Counted from the stretch's first letter, positions 1 to 7,957 are shown. The stretch: DNA of 10,521 nucleotides from a bacterium (GCA_020056545.1 JAGVHM010000149.1:1-10521), one strand, 5' to 3'. Notes: generated by a model from the sequence alone, not told the origin. Program-made: numbers and translations.

Positions 1-2
1 CC

Positions 3-1361
3 GCCCCTGCGGCTCCGGCGCCCGTCTTCACCAAGGAGATGGCCGACGCCATCGCCAACCAGAAGATCGCCATGGACACCATCTGGACTATGATCGCCGC
101 CTTCCTGGTCTTCTTCATGAACCTGGGCTTCGCCCTGGTGGAGTCTGGTTTCTGCCGGGCCAAGAACACCGTCAACATCCTCTTCAAGAACTTCGTGGTG
201 TTCGCGGTCTCCTCTCTCGCGTTCCTGGTCCTGGGCTTCGGGCTCATGTTCGGGGACGGGAACGCGCTCTTCGGCCTCAAGGGCCTCTTCTTCGCCACGG
301 GGGCCGACAACAGCCCGGCATTGGGCGACGCCTACAAGGGTGTGTACCAAGCCCTCAACTGGACGGGCGTGCCGCTCTGGGCGAAGTTCTTCTTCCAGCT
401 CGTCTTTGCCGGAACGGCTGCCACGATCGTATCGGGAGCCGTGGCCGAGCGGATCAAGTTCAAGGCGTTCGTCATCTTCACGCTCTTCATGGTGGGGGTC
501 ATCTACCCCATCGGCGGGCATCTGATCTGGGGAGGCGGCTGGCTCGCGAGCAAGGGCTTCCTCGACTTCGCCGGATCAACGGTCGTCCACTCCATCGGCG
601 GCTGGGCGGCCCTGGCAGGCATCATCATGCTCGGGCCCCGGATCGGCAAATACGGGCCGGGCGGCAAGGTGAACGCAATCCCCGGCCACAGCATGACCTC
701 GGCCGCCATCGGCGTGTTCGTCCTGTGGTTCGGATGGTTCGGGTTCAACCCCGGCTCCACAATGGCCGCGGACGGGCCCTCCATCGCCCATATCGCCACC
801 ACTACCAACATCGCCGCTGCGGCCGCGACCGTCGCCTCTATGATCACGGCCTGGATGTTCCTGGGTAAGCCCGACCTCGGGATGGCCCTGAACGGGTGTC
901 TCGCGGGCCTCGTGGCGATCACCGCCCCCTGCGCCTTCGTGAGCGTCCCCAGTTCCCTTATCATCGGCATCATCGCCGGTGTCCTGGTGGTCCTGGCGGT
1001 CTTTTTCTTCGACCGGATCCGGATCGACGACCCGGTGGGCGCCACCGCGGTTCACCTGGCCAACGGGGTGTTCGGAACCATCGCACTGGGCCTTTTCGCC
1101 GACCCCACCGTCTGCCCGGCCGCAGCGGCGGCCAAGCCCGGGCTTTTTCTGGGCGGCGGCATGGCCCAGCTCGGTCCACAGCTCCTGGGAGTCGCGCTGA
1201 TCGCCGTGGTGGTCTTCGCCCTCTCGATGGCCTTCTGGTTCGTGACAAAGCTCCTCTCCAACGGCATCCGCGTGAGCGGGGAGGAGGAGGTGGAAGGCCT
1301 GGACTACCACGAGCACGGCAACGCGGCTTATCCCAACTTCCAGCTGGTTGAGAGGAGGTAG
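3..1361 (+). CDS. amt: Ammonium transporter, AMT1-like (5' end outside window)
   Basis: Inner-membrane channel that moves ammonium inward as NH3. The frame is open to the window's left edge, and the residues before the first ATG (position 39) are Ala/Pro-rich (APAAPAPVFTKE). This resembles the linker after the signal peptide of the second transporter at 3213, so the true start is probably upstream; the AAGGAG at 33-38 also touches that ATG too closely to be a ribosome site. Counted from ATG 39, the segment MNLGFALVESGFCRAKNTVN (about 27-46) is typical of the cyanobacterial/plant AMT1 type. The conducting-pore histidines appear at 184 (STVVHSIGG) and 339 (TAVHLANG), with QLVFAG, IWGGGW and GWFGFNPGS as the gate and binding-site segments. 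The C-terminal tail (GIRVSGEEEVEGLDYHEHG) is the PII-docking type. The PII gene starts 6 nt downstream, implying direct control. Family assignment is very secure; the subtype is my reading of the motifs. Confidence 0.95.
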   Translation, partial: APAAPAPVFTKEMADAIANQKIAMDTIWTMIAAFLVFFMNLGFALVESGFCRAKNTVNILFKNFVVFAVSSLAFLVLGFGLMFGDGNALFGLKGLFFATGADNSPALGDAYKGVYQALNWTGVPLWAKFFFQLVFAGTAATIVSGAVAERIKFKAFVIFTLFMVGVIYPIGGHLIWGGGWLASKGFLDFAGSTVVHSIGGWAALAGIIMLGPRIGKYGPGGKVNAIPGHSMTSAAIGVFVLWFGWFGFNPGSTMAADGPSIAHIATTTNIAAAAATVASMITAWMFLGKPDLGMALNGCLAGLVAITAPCAFVSVPSSLIIGIIAGVLVVLAVFFFDRIRIDDPVGATAVHLANGVFGTIALGLFADPTVCPAAAAAKPGLFLGGGMAQLGPQLLGVALIAVVVFALSMAFWFVTKLLSNGIRVSGEEEVEGLDYHEHGNAAYPNFQLVERR

Positions 1362-1706
<345 letters not shown>

Positions 1707-1722
1707 CATGTAAGGGAGACCC

Positions 1723-2982
1723 GTGAATCCTGCGGACCCGATCGCTTTAGGCCTTGCCCTCCCGTTCTGGGCGGTCCTCCCCTTCCTGGGCTTTCTCCTG
1801 GCCATCGCTCTCTTCCCTTTGACCGCTCCCCGGTTCTGGGAGCGGCACTTCGGGAAGGTGAGCGCGGCCTTCGGTGTCCCGGTGGCTGGGTGGTTCCTCG
1901 TTATTGCCCCGCGCGAGCTGTCTCACACGGTCCTCGAGTACGCCTCCTTCCTCGTCCTGTTGGGCAGCCTCTTCACGATCTCCGGGGGGATCCTGGTCCG
2001 AGGGACAATCCGGGGTACGCCGGCGGTCAACTGCGCTTTCCTGGCCGCGGGGGCGGTGCTCTCCAACCTGCTGGGAACGACCGGCGCGTCGATGCTGCTC
2101 ATCCGGCCGCTCCTTCGCGCCAATTCGGCGCGGAAGAGATCGGCCCACGTCTACGTTTTCTTCATCTTCGTCGTGGCCAACATCGGGGGGGCGCTCACCC
2201 CTATCGGCGACCCGCCGCTCTTCCTCGGCTACCTGAAGGGGGTCCCGTTCTTCTGGACAGTCCGGAACCTGTGGAGCTTCTGGTTTACCGCTACGGTGAT
2301 CGTCATCGGGATATTCTACCTTCTCGACCGCATGGCTGTGCGATCGGAGGGGGAGGACAGGCGCGCGGAGACGTCGGATTCATCGGGAAGAAAGCCGCTC
2401 ATGCTGGCAGGGAAGCGAAACTTCCTCCTCCTGGGGACGGTCATCACCGCCGTCTTCCTTCCCGCACCCGTCAGGGAGACGGTGATGCTGGCGGCGACGG
2501 CGCTCTCGGTGTGGAAGACCCCGGCATGGATTCGCCGGGAGAACGAGTTCACATACCACCCGATCAAGGAGGTAGCGATCCTGTTCGCCGGGATCTTCGC
2601 GACGATGATCCCGGCCCTCCTCATCCTGAAAGCCCGAGGCGGGGAGCTGGGCGTCACGGAACACTGGCACTTTTTTTGGGCGTCGGGGATGCTCTCCAGT
2701 TTCCTGGATAACACCCCAACGTATCTTACATTCTTCTCCCTTGCGCAGGGGCTGGGGGGAACTGCAGACATTGTCGGAATCCCCGCCCCGATCCTGCGGG
2801 CGATCAGCGCGGGAGCGGTCTTCATGGGAGCGAACACCTATATAGGGAATGCGCCCAACTTCATGGTGAAGGCGATTGTGGAGGCCTCCGGGGTGCGGAT
2901 GCCCTCCTTCTTCGGCTTCATGGCCTATTCGGGCGCGGTCCTGCTCCCCGTCTTCGCTGTTATTACGTGTCTTTTCCTGTAA
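1723..2982 (+). CDS. Citrate/sodium:proton antiporter-like permease (CitMHS_2-type)
   Basis: A 419-residue, strongly hydrophobic membrane protein with about 11-12 predicted helices, of the ion-transporter superfamily often annotated as sodium:proton antiporter or putative citrate transporter. Visible motifs are SNLLGTTGASMLLIRPLL (from about 114), ANIGGALTPIGDPPLFLGYL (about 152-171), SSFLDNTPTYLTF (about 325-337) and GANTYIGNAPNF (from about 369). The paired GDPP and GNAPN-type motifs belong to the two re-entrant regions of this fold. The start is GTG with AAGGGAG about 5 nt before it. It follows glnB by 16 nt and is probably co-transcribed with amt-glnB. Substrate is unknown: a cation/proton antiporter balancing ammonium uptake or a dicarboxylate carrier are both possible, and the sequence does not decide. 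Confidence 0.82.
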   Translation: MNPADPIALGLALPFWAVLPFLGFLLAIALFPLTAPRFWERHFGKVSAAFGVPVAGWFLVIAPRELSHTVLEYASFLVLLGSLFTISGGILVRGTIRGTPAVNCAFLAAGAVLSNLLGTTGASMLLIRPLLRANSARKRSAHVYVFFIFVVANIGGALTPIGDPPLFLGYLKGVPFFWTVRNLWSFWFTATVIVIGIFYLLDRMAVRSEGEDRRAETSDSSGRKPLMLAGKRNFLLLGTVITAVFLPAPVRETVMLAATALSVWKTPAWIRRENEFTYHPIKEVAILFAGIFATMIPALLILKARGGELGVTEHWHFFWASGMLSSFLDNTPTYLTFFSLAQGLGGTADIVGIPAPILRAISAGAVFMGANTYIGNAPNFMVKAIVEASGVRMPSFFGFMAYSGAVLLPVFAVITCLFL

Positions 2983-3006
2983 GGGGGGCAGGGAATCCTG
3001 GCCCCC
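2983..3006 (+). terminator. GC-rich hairpin after the amt-glnB-permease operon
   Basis: Immediately after the TAA stop, ggggggcagg (2983-2992) can pair with cctggccccc (2997-3006) around a GAAT loop: nine pairs with one G-G mismatch. Position fits a transcription end, but no T-run follows, so this is at best a weak or assisted terminator. The palindrome at 3021-3044, which ends in TTTT, could contribute. Confidence 0.35.
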
Positions 3007-3020
3007 TCCCAAATTCACTA

Positions 3021-3044
3021 AAAATGTCGTTTTTACGACATTTT
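3021..3044. promoter_or_regulatory. Perfect palindrome, possible activator-binding site
   Basis: AAAATGTCGT (3021-3030) is mirrored exactly by ACGACATTTT (3035-3044) around TTTT. The half-site TGTCG/CGACA with a 6-nt gap is typical of a dimeric DNA-binding protein. Its centre lies about 146 bp upstream of the start point expected from the sigma-54 element at 3153, a usual distance for an enhancer-binding protein. It does not match the enteric NtrC consensus, so the binding protein is unnamed. A bidirectional terminator for the upstream operon is the main alternative. Confidence 0.5.
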
Positions 3045-3152
3045 CGACGTATTGCTGCGCTCGCGCCACTCTCATTTCCGGGATCTTCCATCGGTTAGTT
3101 AATCCTTATCCCGAAAGAGGTTACCGGCAGCAGGCCGGGCGGGATGGTCGCC

Positions 3153-3168
3153 TGGCACACCTCCTGCT
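3153..3168 (+). promoter_or_regulatory. Sigma-54 (-24/-12) promoter of the second amt gene
   Basis: TGGCACACCTCCTGCT matches the RpoN consensus TGGCACG-N4-TTGC(A/T). The GG (3154-3155) and GC (3166-3167) dinucleotides have exactly the required spacing, and TGGCAC is perfect. The predicted start of transcription is near 3179, leaving about 34 nt of leader that contains the GGGAGGA ribosome site. Nitrogen-limited sigma-54 control is well known for amt genes; its use here is inferred from the match and position. Confidence 0.75.
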
Positions 3169-3212
3169 TACCATTTTCCCGGTACTTTTACCCTTTTCAC
3201 CGGGAGGAACCC

Positions 3213-4610
3213 ATGACACATAGAGCAAGGCTCCGCTGCCTGGCACGCGTCGTACTTCCGATCGTCTTACTCCTGGCCGCCGGCGCGTTCATGCCTGCGA
3301 TGGCGGCGGAAGAGAAGGCGCCGGAAGCTGTACCGGCGGCGCTGCCCGCGACCGCGGCCGCCTCCGCGGCTCCCGACGCTACGCCGGCCGTCAACACCGG
3401 CGACACGGCGTGGCTGCTCTTCTCGGCGGCGCTCGTCATGCTCATGACCCCGGGACTGGCGCTTTTCTACGGGGGGATGGTCCGGAGGAAGAACATCCTC
3501 GGGACGATCATGCAGTCCTTCATCATCATCGGCCTGATCAGCGTGGAGTGGATCCTCGTGGGCTACAGCTTCGCTTTCGGGCCGGACCGCTGGGGGATCA
3601 TCGGGGACCTTTCCTGGTTCGCCCTGAGCGGCGTCGGGCTGACCCCCTTCAAGGAGTACGCGGCGACAGTGCCGCACCAGGCGTTCATGATCTACCAGAT
3701 GATGTTCGCGGTCATCACGCCAGCGCTGATCACCGGGGCATTCGCGGAGCGGTTCAAGTTCTCCACCTTCCTCGTGTTCACCCTCCTCTGGGCGCTGCTG
3801 GTCTACAACCCCGTGGCGCACTGGGTCTGGGGGATCGGGGGATGGATCCGAAACCTGGGGGCGCTGGACTTCGCCGGGGGCACGGTCGTACACATCACCT
3901 CCGGGGTCAGCGCCCTCGCCGCGGCGCTGGTCGTCGGAAAGCGAAAAGGGTTCGGCACCGAGATCATGGCGCCTCACAACCTCCCGATGACGGTGCTCGG
4001 GGCGGCGATCCTCTGGTTCGGCTGGTTCGGATTCAACGCGGGAAGCGCCCTCGCGGCGGGAGACCTGTCCACGAGCGCGTTTGTCGCCACTCACTCGGCG
4101 GCGGCGATGGCGACCCTTTCCTGGGTGTTCGCCGAGTGGATCCATCGCGGCAAGCCGACCGTTCTCGGCGCCGCATCCGGATGCGTCGCCGGTCTGGTGG
4201 CGATCACTCCGGCATCCGGGTTCGTTCAGCCGATCGGCGCTCTCTTCATCGGCCTGGCGGCCGGCGTCATCTGCTATGCCGCGGTGATGCTGAAAGGGAG
4301 ATTCGGATACGACGACTCGCTGGACGTCGTCGGCGTGCACTGTGTCGGCGGGTCCCTTGGGGCACTGGCAACCGGGTTGCTCGCCACGACGGCGGTCAAC
4401 GCCGCTGGCGCCAACGGCCTGCTGCATGGTAACCCCAAACTGCTCGCCATCCAGGCGCTGGCGGTCGTCGTCGTTCTCGCGTACTCCTTTATTGTGAGCT
4501 TCCTGCTGCTGAAGGTCCTCGACAAGACAATGGGGCTGCGGGTGGATAAGGAGGACGAAATTCAGGGGCTCGACCTCTCGATGCACGGAGAGGCCGGGTA
4601 CAACTGGTAG
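3213..4610 (+). CDS. amtB: Ammonium transporter, AmtB-type, with signal peptide
   Basis: A 465-residue ammonium channel. The ATG at 3213 follows GGGAGGA (3202-3208). An upstream ATG at 3144 in the same frame was not used because it would precede the sigma-54 promoter. Residues 1-31 form a signal peptide (Arg-rich start, VVLPIVLLLAAGAF core, AMA cleavage-like end), followed by an Ala/Pro-rich linker of about 30 residues before the first helix; this extension is longer than in E. coli AmtB. Channel features include FYGGMVRRKNI, the gate segment YQMMFAV, WVWGIGGW, GWFGFNAGSA, and the twin pore histidines at 227 (TVVHITSG) and 376 (GVHCVGG). The tail GLRVDKEDEIQGLDLSMHGE is the PII-binding type. 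It is a distinct subtype from the transporter at the window start and is not a recent duplicate. No PII gene follows it, so the upstream glnB product may serve both. Confidence 0.96.
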   Translation: MTHRARLRCLARVVLPIVLLLAAGAFMPAMAAEEKAPEAVPAALPATAAASAAPDATPAVNTGDTAWLLFSAALVMLMTPGLALFYGGMVRRKNILGTIMQSFIIIGLISVEWILVGYSFAFGPDRWGIIGDLSWFALSGVGLTPFKEYAATVPHQAFMIYQMMFAVITPALITGAFAERFKFSTFLVFTLLWALLVYNPVAHWVWGIGGWIRNLGALDFAGGTVVHITSGVSALAAALVVGKRKGFGTEIMAPHNLPMTVLGAAILWFGWFGFNAGSALAAGDLSTSAFVATHSAAAMATLSWVFAEWIHRGKPTVLGAASGCVAGLVAITPASGFVQPIGALFIGLAAGVICYAAVMLKGRFGYDDSLDVVGVHCVGGSLGALATGLLATTAVNAAGANGLLHGNPKLLAIQALAVVVVLAYSFIVSFLLLKVLDKTMGLRVDKEDEIQGLDLSMHGEAGYNW

Positions 4611-4630
4611 TAAGAACGTCCCAGGTTTTT
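4611..4630 (-). repeat. Dispersed REP-like repeat, copy 1
   Basis: On the minus strand this reads AAAAACCTGGGACGTTCTTA, containing the family core GGGACGTTC (plus-strand 4614-4622). It begins at the base after the TAG stop of the second amt gene and matches the copies near 8997, 9133, 10048 and 10069, but in the opposite orientation. It occupies most of the 43-nt gap before lutA. Confidence 0.8.
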
Positions 4631-4641
4631 TCGATCTTCGG

Positions 4642-4647
4642 TATACT
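4642..4647 (+). promoter_or_regulatory. -10 box of a probable leaderless lut promoter
   Basis: TATACT ends 6 nt before the lutA ATG, so transcription would begin at or beside the start codon. No clear -35 element is seen 16-18 nt upstream. The only purine stretch (GGGGG) touches the ATG and is too close for a normal ribosome site. Both facts favour a leaderless transcript. Confidence 0.45.
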
Positions 4648-4653
4648 TGGGGG

Positions 4654-5406
4654 ATGGCGCTGAACCGGCCCATCCCCGTTTCCCTTTTCTTCACCTGCCT
4701 GGCCGACGCTTTTTACCCGGACGTCTGCTTCGCCACCGTCGCCGTCCTCGAACGGTTCGGCGCGGAGGTGCGCGTCCCGCTCTCCCAGACGTGCTGCGGC
4801 CAGCCCGCGTTCAATTCCGGCAACCGGAAGGAAGCCGGGAAAATGGCCAGGAAGTTCCTGCAGGCCTTCGCCGGGGAAGGGTACATCGTCACCCCCTCCG
4901 GCTCCTGCGCGTCCATGGTCAAGAACGAATACCCCGCGCTTTTCCGGGACGAGCCGACGATGGTTGCGCTTGCTTCTTTTGCAGGCGAGCGTACCTATGA
5001 GCTATCCCAGTTTCTCGTGGACGTACTGGGCGTGACGGACCCGCAATCGTCGTTCCGCGGCAAGGTCACCTACCATGACTCCTGCCACCTGAGGCGGGGC
5101 CTCGGCGTGTTCGAGGCGCCGCGAAAGCTGCTGCGTTCCATCCCCGGGGTCAATCTCGTGGAGATGGAAGACAGCGACCGGTGCTGCGGCTTCGGCGGAG
5201 TATTCTCCATCAAGTACCCCCACATCTCCTGCCGCATGGCCGAAGACAAGATCGAGCGGATTCTCGCGACGGGGGCCCAGTTCGTCACCTCCGGGGACAT
5301 CGGGTGCCTGATGAACATCGGCGGGATGATCTCCAGGTCCGGATACCCCGTGAAACCGATTCACCTGGCCCAGATCCTCGCCGGTAACTTCGAGGTCCCA
5401 TCCTGA
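4654..5406 (+). CDS. lutA: L-lactate oxidation iron-sulfur protein LutA (CCG domain)
   Basis: First subunit of the LutABC complex that oxidises L-lactate to pyruvate in many bacteria. The 250 residues match the family length. There are two cysteine-rich CCG repeats: TCCGQPAFNSGN with C47-C48, plus C85, and RCCGFGG with C178-C179, plus C145 (YHDSCHLRRGLG) and C219. Such repeats bind an Fe-S cluster, as in heterodisulfide reductase HdrB and glycolate oxidase GlcF. The N-terminal VSLFFTCLADAFYP is the normal LutA beginning, supporting the ATG at 4654. The stop shares one base with the lutB start (TGATG), so the genes are translationally coupled. No lactate permease or LutR-type regulator is in the window. 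An equivalent role in another 2-hydroxy acid oxidation cannot be excluded. Confidence 0.93.
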   Translation: MALNRPIPVSLFFTCLADAFYPDVCFATVAVLERFGAEVRVPLSQTCCGQPAFNSGNRKEAGKMARKFLQAFAGEGYIVTPSGSCASMVKNEYPALFRDEPTMVALASFAGERTYELSQFLVDVLGVTDPQSSFRGKVTYHDSCHLRRGLGVFEAPRKLLRSIPGVNLVEMEDSDRCCGFGGVFSIKYPHISCRMAEDKIERILATGAQFVTSGDIGCLMNIGGMISRSGYPVKPIHLAQILAGNFEVPS

Positions 5407-6827
5407 TGGAGCCGCTTTCGCGATTTTTCTACCGCCGCTCCGAAAAGGCGCTCTCCGACGCGACGCTCCAGGCCTCCATTTCCAGGACGACCGGAAAGTT
5501 CGTTGGAGCCCGCGCGGACGCCGTGGCCGCCTTCCCCGGCTTCGAGACCGCACGGGACGAGGGCTCCCGGATCAAGAGAGAGACGCTGGACCGCCTCGAC
5601 CACCACCTCGGCCGTTTTATCGACGAGGCGGAAAGGCGCGGCGCCGTCATCCATGCGGCGCGGGACGGGGCGGAAGCTCGCGAGATCGCGACCCGTATCG
5701 CGAAGGAGGAAGGGGTAACGCTTGCCGTCAAGTCGAAATCGATGGTCGGCGAAGAGGTGGACCTTACCGGTGCGCTGGAGGCCGCGGGCGTGGAGGTTGT
5801 GGAATCCGACCTCGGGGAATTCATCGTCCAGCTGGCGGGGGAAACGCCCTCCCATATCATCGCACCGGCGGTCCACAAGACGCGGGAGCAGGTCTCCAAG
5901 CTCTTCGTGGAAAAGCTGGGCGAGCCGTACACCGATAAAATCCCGGAGCTCGTGGCCATCGCGCGGAGGCGCCTGCGGGAGAAGTTCCTTTCAGCCGGGA
6001 TGGGAGTGAGCGGCGCCAACTTCCTGTGCGCGGACACCGGTTCCATAGCGCTTGTGACGAATGAGGGAAACGGACGGATGGGGACGACCCTGCCCCGCGT
6101 CCACCTCGTCGTGGCCGGGATCGAGAAGGTCATCCCGCGGCTTTCGGACCTTCCCGTCTTCCTGCGCCTGCTGCCCCGCAGCGCGACGGGCCAGCCGATC
6201 TCCACCTACGTCTCCGTGCTGACCGGCGTAAAGCGGCCGGAGGATCCCGAGGGGCCGGAAAAACTCCATATCATACTTCTGGACAACGGCAGGAGCGGAA
6301 TCCTGAAGGGGAAGTACCGCGACATACTCAAGTGCATCCGGTGCGGCGCGTGCCTGAACATCTGCCCGGTCTACCAGAGCGTCGGAGGGCACGCCTACGG
6401 CTGGACCTACCCCGGCCCGATCGGCTCCGTGCTGACGCCGCTCATGACCGGCCTCGCCGAAGGAGTGCCCCTCGCCAACGCCAGCACCCTTTGCGGCGCT
6501 TGCGCGGACGTCTGCCCGGTCAAGATTCCCATCCCCGGGCTTCTGTTGGAGCTGCGGGCGGACGAGCGGGACCGGGGGCTGAAAGACCCGGCCGAGGTTT
6601 TCGGGATGAAGGGCTACGCCGCCGTGATGAGCCGCGCGGGGATACTGGAGGCGCTTGAGCGGATAGCCGGCGTGATCTCCAGTGTTTTTTTGAAGGAAGG
6701 GAAGGCCCCCTGGCTTCCGTTCAGGTTCTCCGGCTGGACCGACCGCAGGGACTTCCCCGCGCCCGCACCCCAGCCGTTCCGCAAGCTCTGGAAGAAGCAA
6801 CGGGGGATCCGTCCATGGAACCGGTAG
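5406..6827 (+). CDS. lutB: L-lactate oxidation iron-sulfur protein LutB
   Basis: Largest subunit of the LutABC complex, 473 residues. The N-terminal two thirds is a LUD domain, with SKSMVGEEVDL, TPSHIIAPAVH and ADTGSIALVTNEGNGRM as recognisable blocks. Two [4Fe-4S] motifs follow: CIRCGACLNICPVY (cysteines 310, 313, 316, 320) and CGACADVCPVKIPIP (cysteines 363, 366, 370, with the isolated Pro-linked cysteine pattern of ferredoxin-like domains). The C-terminal tail ending near FRKLWKKQRG is usual for LutB/YkgF. The ATG overlaps the lutA stop and GAGGT lies about 9 nt upstream inside lutA. The 3' end overlaps lutC by 13 nt. The product presumably passes electrons from lactate towards LutA or the membrane chain; this is inferred from the family. 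Confidence 0.95.
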   Translation: MEPLSRFFYRRSEKALSDATLQASISRTTGKFVGARADAVAAFPGFETARDEGSRIKRETLDRLDHHLGRFIDEAERRGAVIHAARDGAEAREIATRIAKEEGVTLAVKSKSMVGEEVDLTGALEAAGVEVVESDLGEFIVQLAGETPSHIIAPAVHKTREQVSKLFVEKLGEPYTDKIPELVAIARRRLREKFLSAGMGVSGANFLCADTGSIALVTNEGNGRMGTTLPRVHLVVAGIEKVIPRLSDLPVFLRLLPRSATGQPISTYVSVLTGVKRPEDPEGPEKLHIILLDNGRSGILKGKYRDILKCIRCGACLNICPVYQSVGGHAYGWTYPGPIGSVLTPLMTGLAEGVPLANASTLCGACADVCPVKIPIPGLLLELRADERDRGLKDPAEVFGMKGYAAVMSRAGILEALERIAGVISSVFLKEGKAPWLPFRFSGWTDRRDFPAPAPQPFRKLWKKQRGIRPWNR

Positions 6828-7465
6828 GCCGCAAGGAAGAACTGCTCCGCCGAATCGCGGTCGCGTTGCGGGGACACGAAGCAATAAAATCCGCATCCGG
6901 CGCCACGGCGGGCAGGGAAGCGGCACTGAGCGTTGCGGACCGGATCGCGAGATTCCGGAACATGTTCGAGTCGCAGGGCGGCAATTTTCTGGCGGGTCCT
7001 TCCCTGGATCCGCTGCTTCCCGAGCTTGGGGAGGCGCTGCGTATTTCGGGGGTGACGGCGCTCTTTTCCCCCCGGGGAGACGAACGCGCACGGCTGGTCG
7101 CGGAAACCCTGGTGCCTTTCGGTCCGTTCAGGCTGGCGTCCCCCGGCGAGATCCGCCAACTGTCCGCGCCGTCGTCGGCGGGATTCCAGACCGCGGAATT
7201 CGCCATCGCCGAAACGGGCACGATAGTTCAATCCGGGCAAAAGGGGAAAACGCTGCTCCCGGGCCTGATATCCGACGTCCACGTCGCCATTCTCTCGCCT
7301 GCCGCCTTCGTGGACAGGATGGAGGAGTGCCTCGCGGCGCTTTCGGAAGATCTTCCCCGTACCATTTCCTTCATAACGGGGCCAAGCCGCACCGGCGACA
7401 TCGAGCAGACGCTTACGATCGGCGCGCACGGTCCGAAGAAAGTGATCGCAGTCCTCCTTCCTTGA
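6815..7465 (+). CDS. lutC: Lactate utilization protein LutC (LUD domain)
   Basis: Third member of the Lut complex, 216 residues. It consists of a short helical N-terminus and a LUD domain with GVTALFSPRGDE, TAEFAIAETGTIVQSGQKGK (from about 126), SDVHVAIL and the C-terminal GPSRTGDIEQTLTIGAHGPK (about 189-208), all standard for LutC/YkgG. No metal-binding cysteines are present, as expected. It starts inside lutB (13-nt overlap) after a GGGGGA stretch, the usual arrangement for a co-translated complex. The lut operon ends here; the next genes are on the opposite strand. No hairpin with a T-run was found after the stop. Confidence 0.93.
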   Translation: MEPVGRKEELLRRIAVALRGHEAIKSASGATAGREAALSVADRIARFRNMFESQGGNFLAGPSLDPLLPELGEALRISGVTALFSPRGDERARLVAETLVPFGPFRLASPGEIRQLSAPSSAGFQTAEFAIAETGTIVQSGQKGKTLLPGLISDVHVAILSPAAFVDRMEECLAALSEDLPRTISFITGPSRTGDIEQTLTIGAHGPKKVIAVLLP

Positions 7466-7599
7466 GAAAGCCCGCGGATCTTCACGAGATGGTCGATGAT
7501 CTCCTGGGCCTGCGCGTCCGTGATCGGGCACCGGTTGACCTGCTGCATCCTCTTCACCGTCGCCGTCCAGCCGTCGCGGTCCCTGGTCTGGTCGAAACG
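7463..7599 (-). pseudogene. Heme-less C-terminal half of a second cytochrome c (remnant)
   Basis: Just downstream of the intact cytochrome gene, a different minus-strand frame encodes RFDQTRDRDGW, then TATVKRMQQVN, CPITDAQAQEIIDHLV and KIRGLSQ. This parallels the intact cytochrome's KEKWAEIVKSMQGKKADFIS and DAEATKIVEFLAAEHG, sharing the W-x5-VKxMQ pattern with the putative axial methionine. No CxxCH and no convincing start precede it. The frame is closed by a stop codon inside the upstream gene and runs without its own stop into antisense of lutC. This looks like the tail of a tandem duplicate whose heme half was deleted. A GTG at 7557 could start a short protein, but that would have no heme site. 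Confidence 0.55.
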
Positions 7600-7600
7600 G

Positions 7601-7921
7601 TTACTTCTTGCCGTGCTCCGCGGCGAGGAACTCCACTATCTTTGTGGCCTCAGCGTCGGAGATAAAGTCCGCTTTCTTCCCTTGCATGGATTTGACGATC
7701 TCCGCCCACTTTTCCTTCGATTCATGGCGGACGGTAGCTCTGTCCAACCCATGGCATACGCCGCACTTCTGCTCGAACAGTGCTTTCCCCTCAACCGCAG
7801 CCGAAACCGCGGGGGCGGGCGGCGGGGCAGCCGGCTTGGGCGGCTCGGACTTTGAGCATCCCAACGCGAGGACCACGAAAAGCATTACGACAACAACGGA
7901 GATACCGTCGCGAACACGCAT
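7601..7921 (-). CDS. Small lipoprotein cytochrome c (one heme)
   Basis: A 106-residue secreted electron carrier. Residues 1-22 are a lipoprotein signal ending in the lipobox LALGC, so the mature protein is probably anchored in a membrane facing the periplasm. A Pro/Ala-rich tether (PPKPAAPPPAPA) follows. The heme site is CGVCHG, and the methionine of KSMQGKK is the probable sixth ligand. The ribosome site AAGGAGG (plus 7930-7936) lies 8 nt before the ATG. It faces the ttuB-ttuA genes divergently and converges on lutC. It could accept electrons from a respiratory enzyme; no partner is shown by the sequence. Confidence 0.9.
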   Translation of the reverse strand: MRVRDGISVVVVMLFVVLALGCSKSEPPKPAAPPPAPAVSAAVEGKALFEQKCGVCHGLDRATVRHESKEKWAEIVKSMQGKKADFISDAEATKIVEFLAAEHGKK

Positions 7922-7957
7922 GGGAATTCCCTCCTTGGAAGATGCAATGATTTCCCT

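Noticed and set aside
1890..2711. 273-residue plus-strand frame inside the permease gene
   Set aside because: It is Arg/Gly/Pro-rich, non-hydrophobic and wholly inside a gene with clear membrane motifs.
3045..3150. Canonical enteric NtrC sites upstream of the second amt gene
   Set aside because: No GCAC-N7-GTGC-type palindrome was found between the TGTCG palindrome and the promoter.
3144..3212. Upstream ATG giving a 23-residue longer second ammonium transporter
   Set aside because: It lies before the sigma-54 promoter, adds a non-signal-like peptide in front of a good signal sequence, and has no ribosome site, unlike the ATG at 3213.
3267..4694. 475-residue minus-strand open frame opposite the second amt gene
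   Set aside because: Composition is Arg/Asp/Gly/His-rich without domains, and it mirrors a clear transporter gene; it is a by-product of high GC content.
5991..7091. 366-residue minus-strand frame opposite lutB and lutC
   Set aside because: No domain features; the plus strand encodes two conserved Lut subunits with intact Fe-S motifs.
7228..7462. Continuation of the cytochrome remnant frame over the lutC end
   Set aside because: Past the KIRGLSQ segment the residues are only the antisense of lutC, with no cytochrome similarity.
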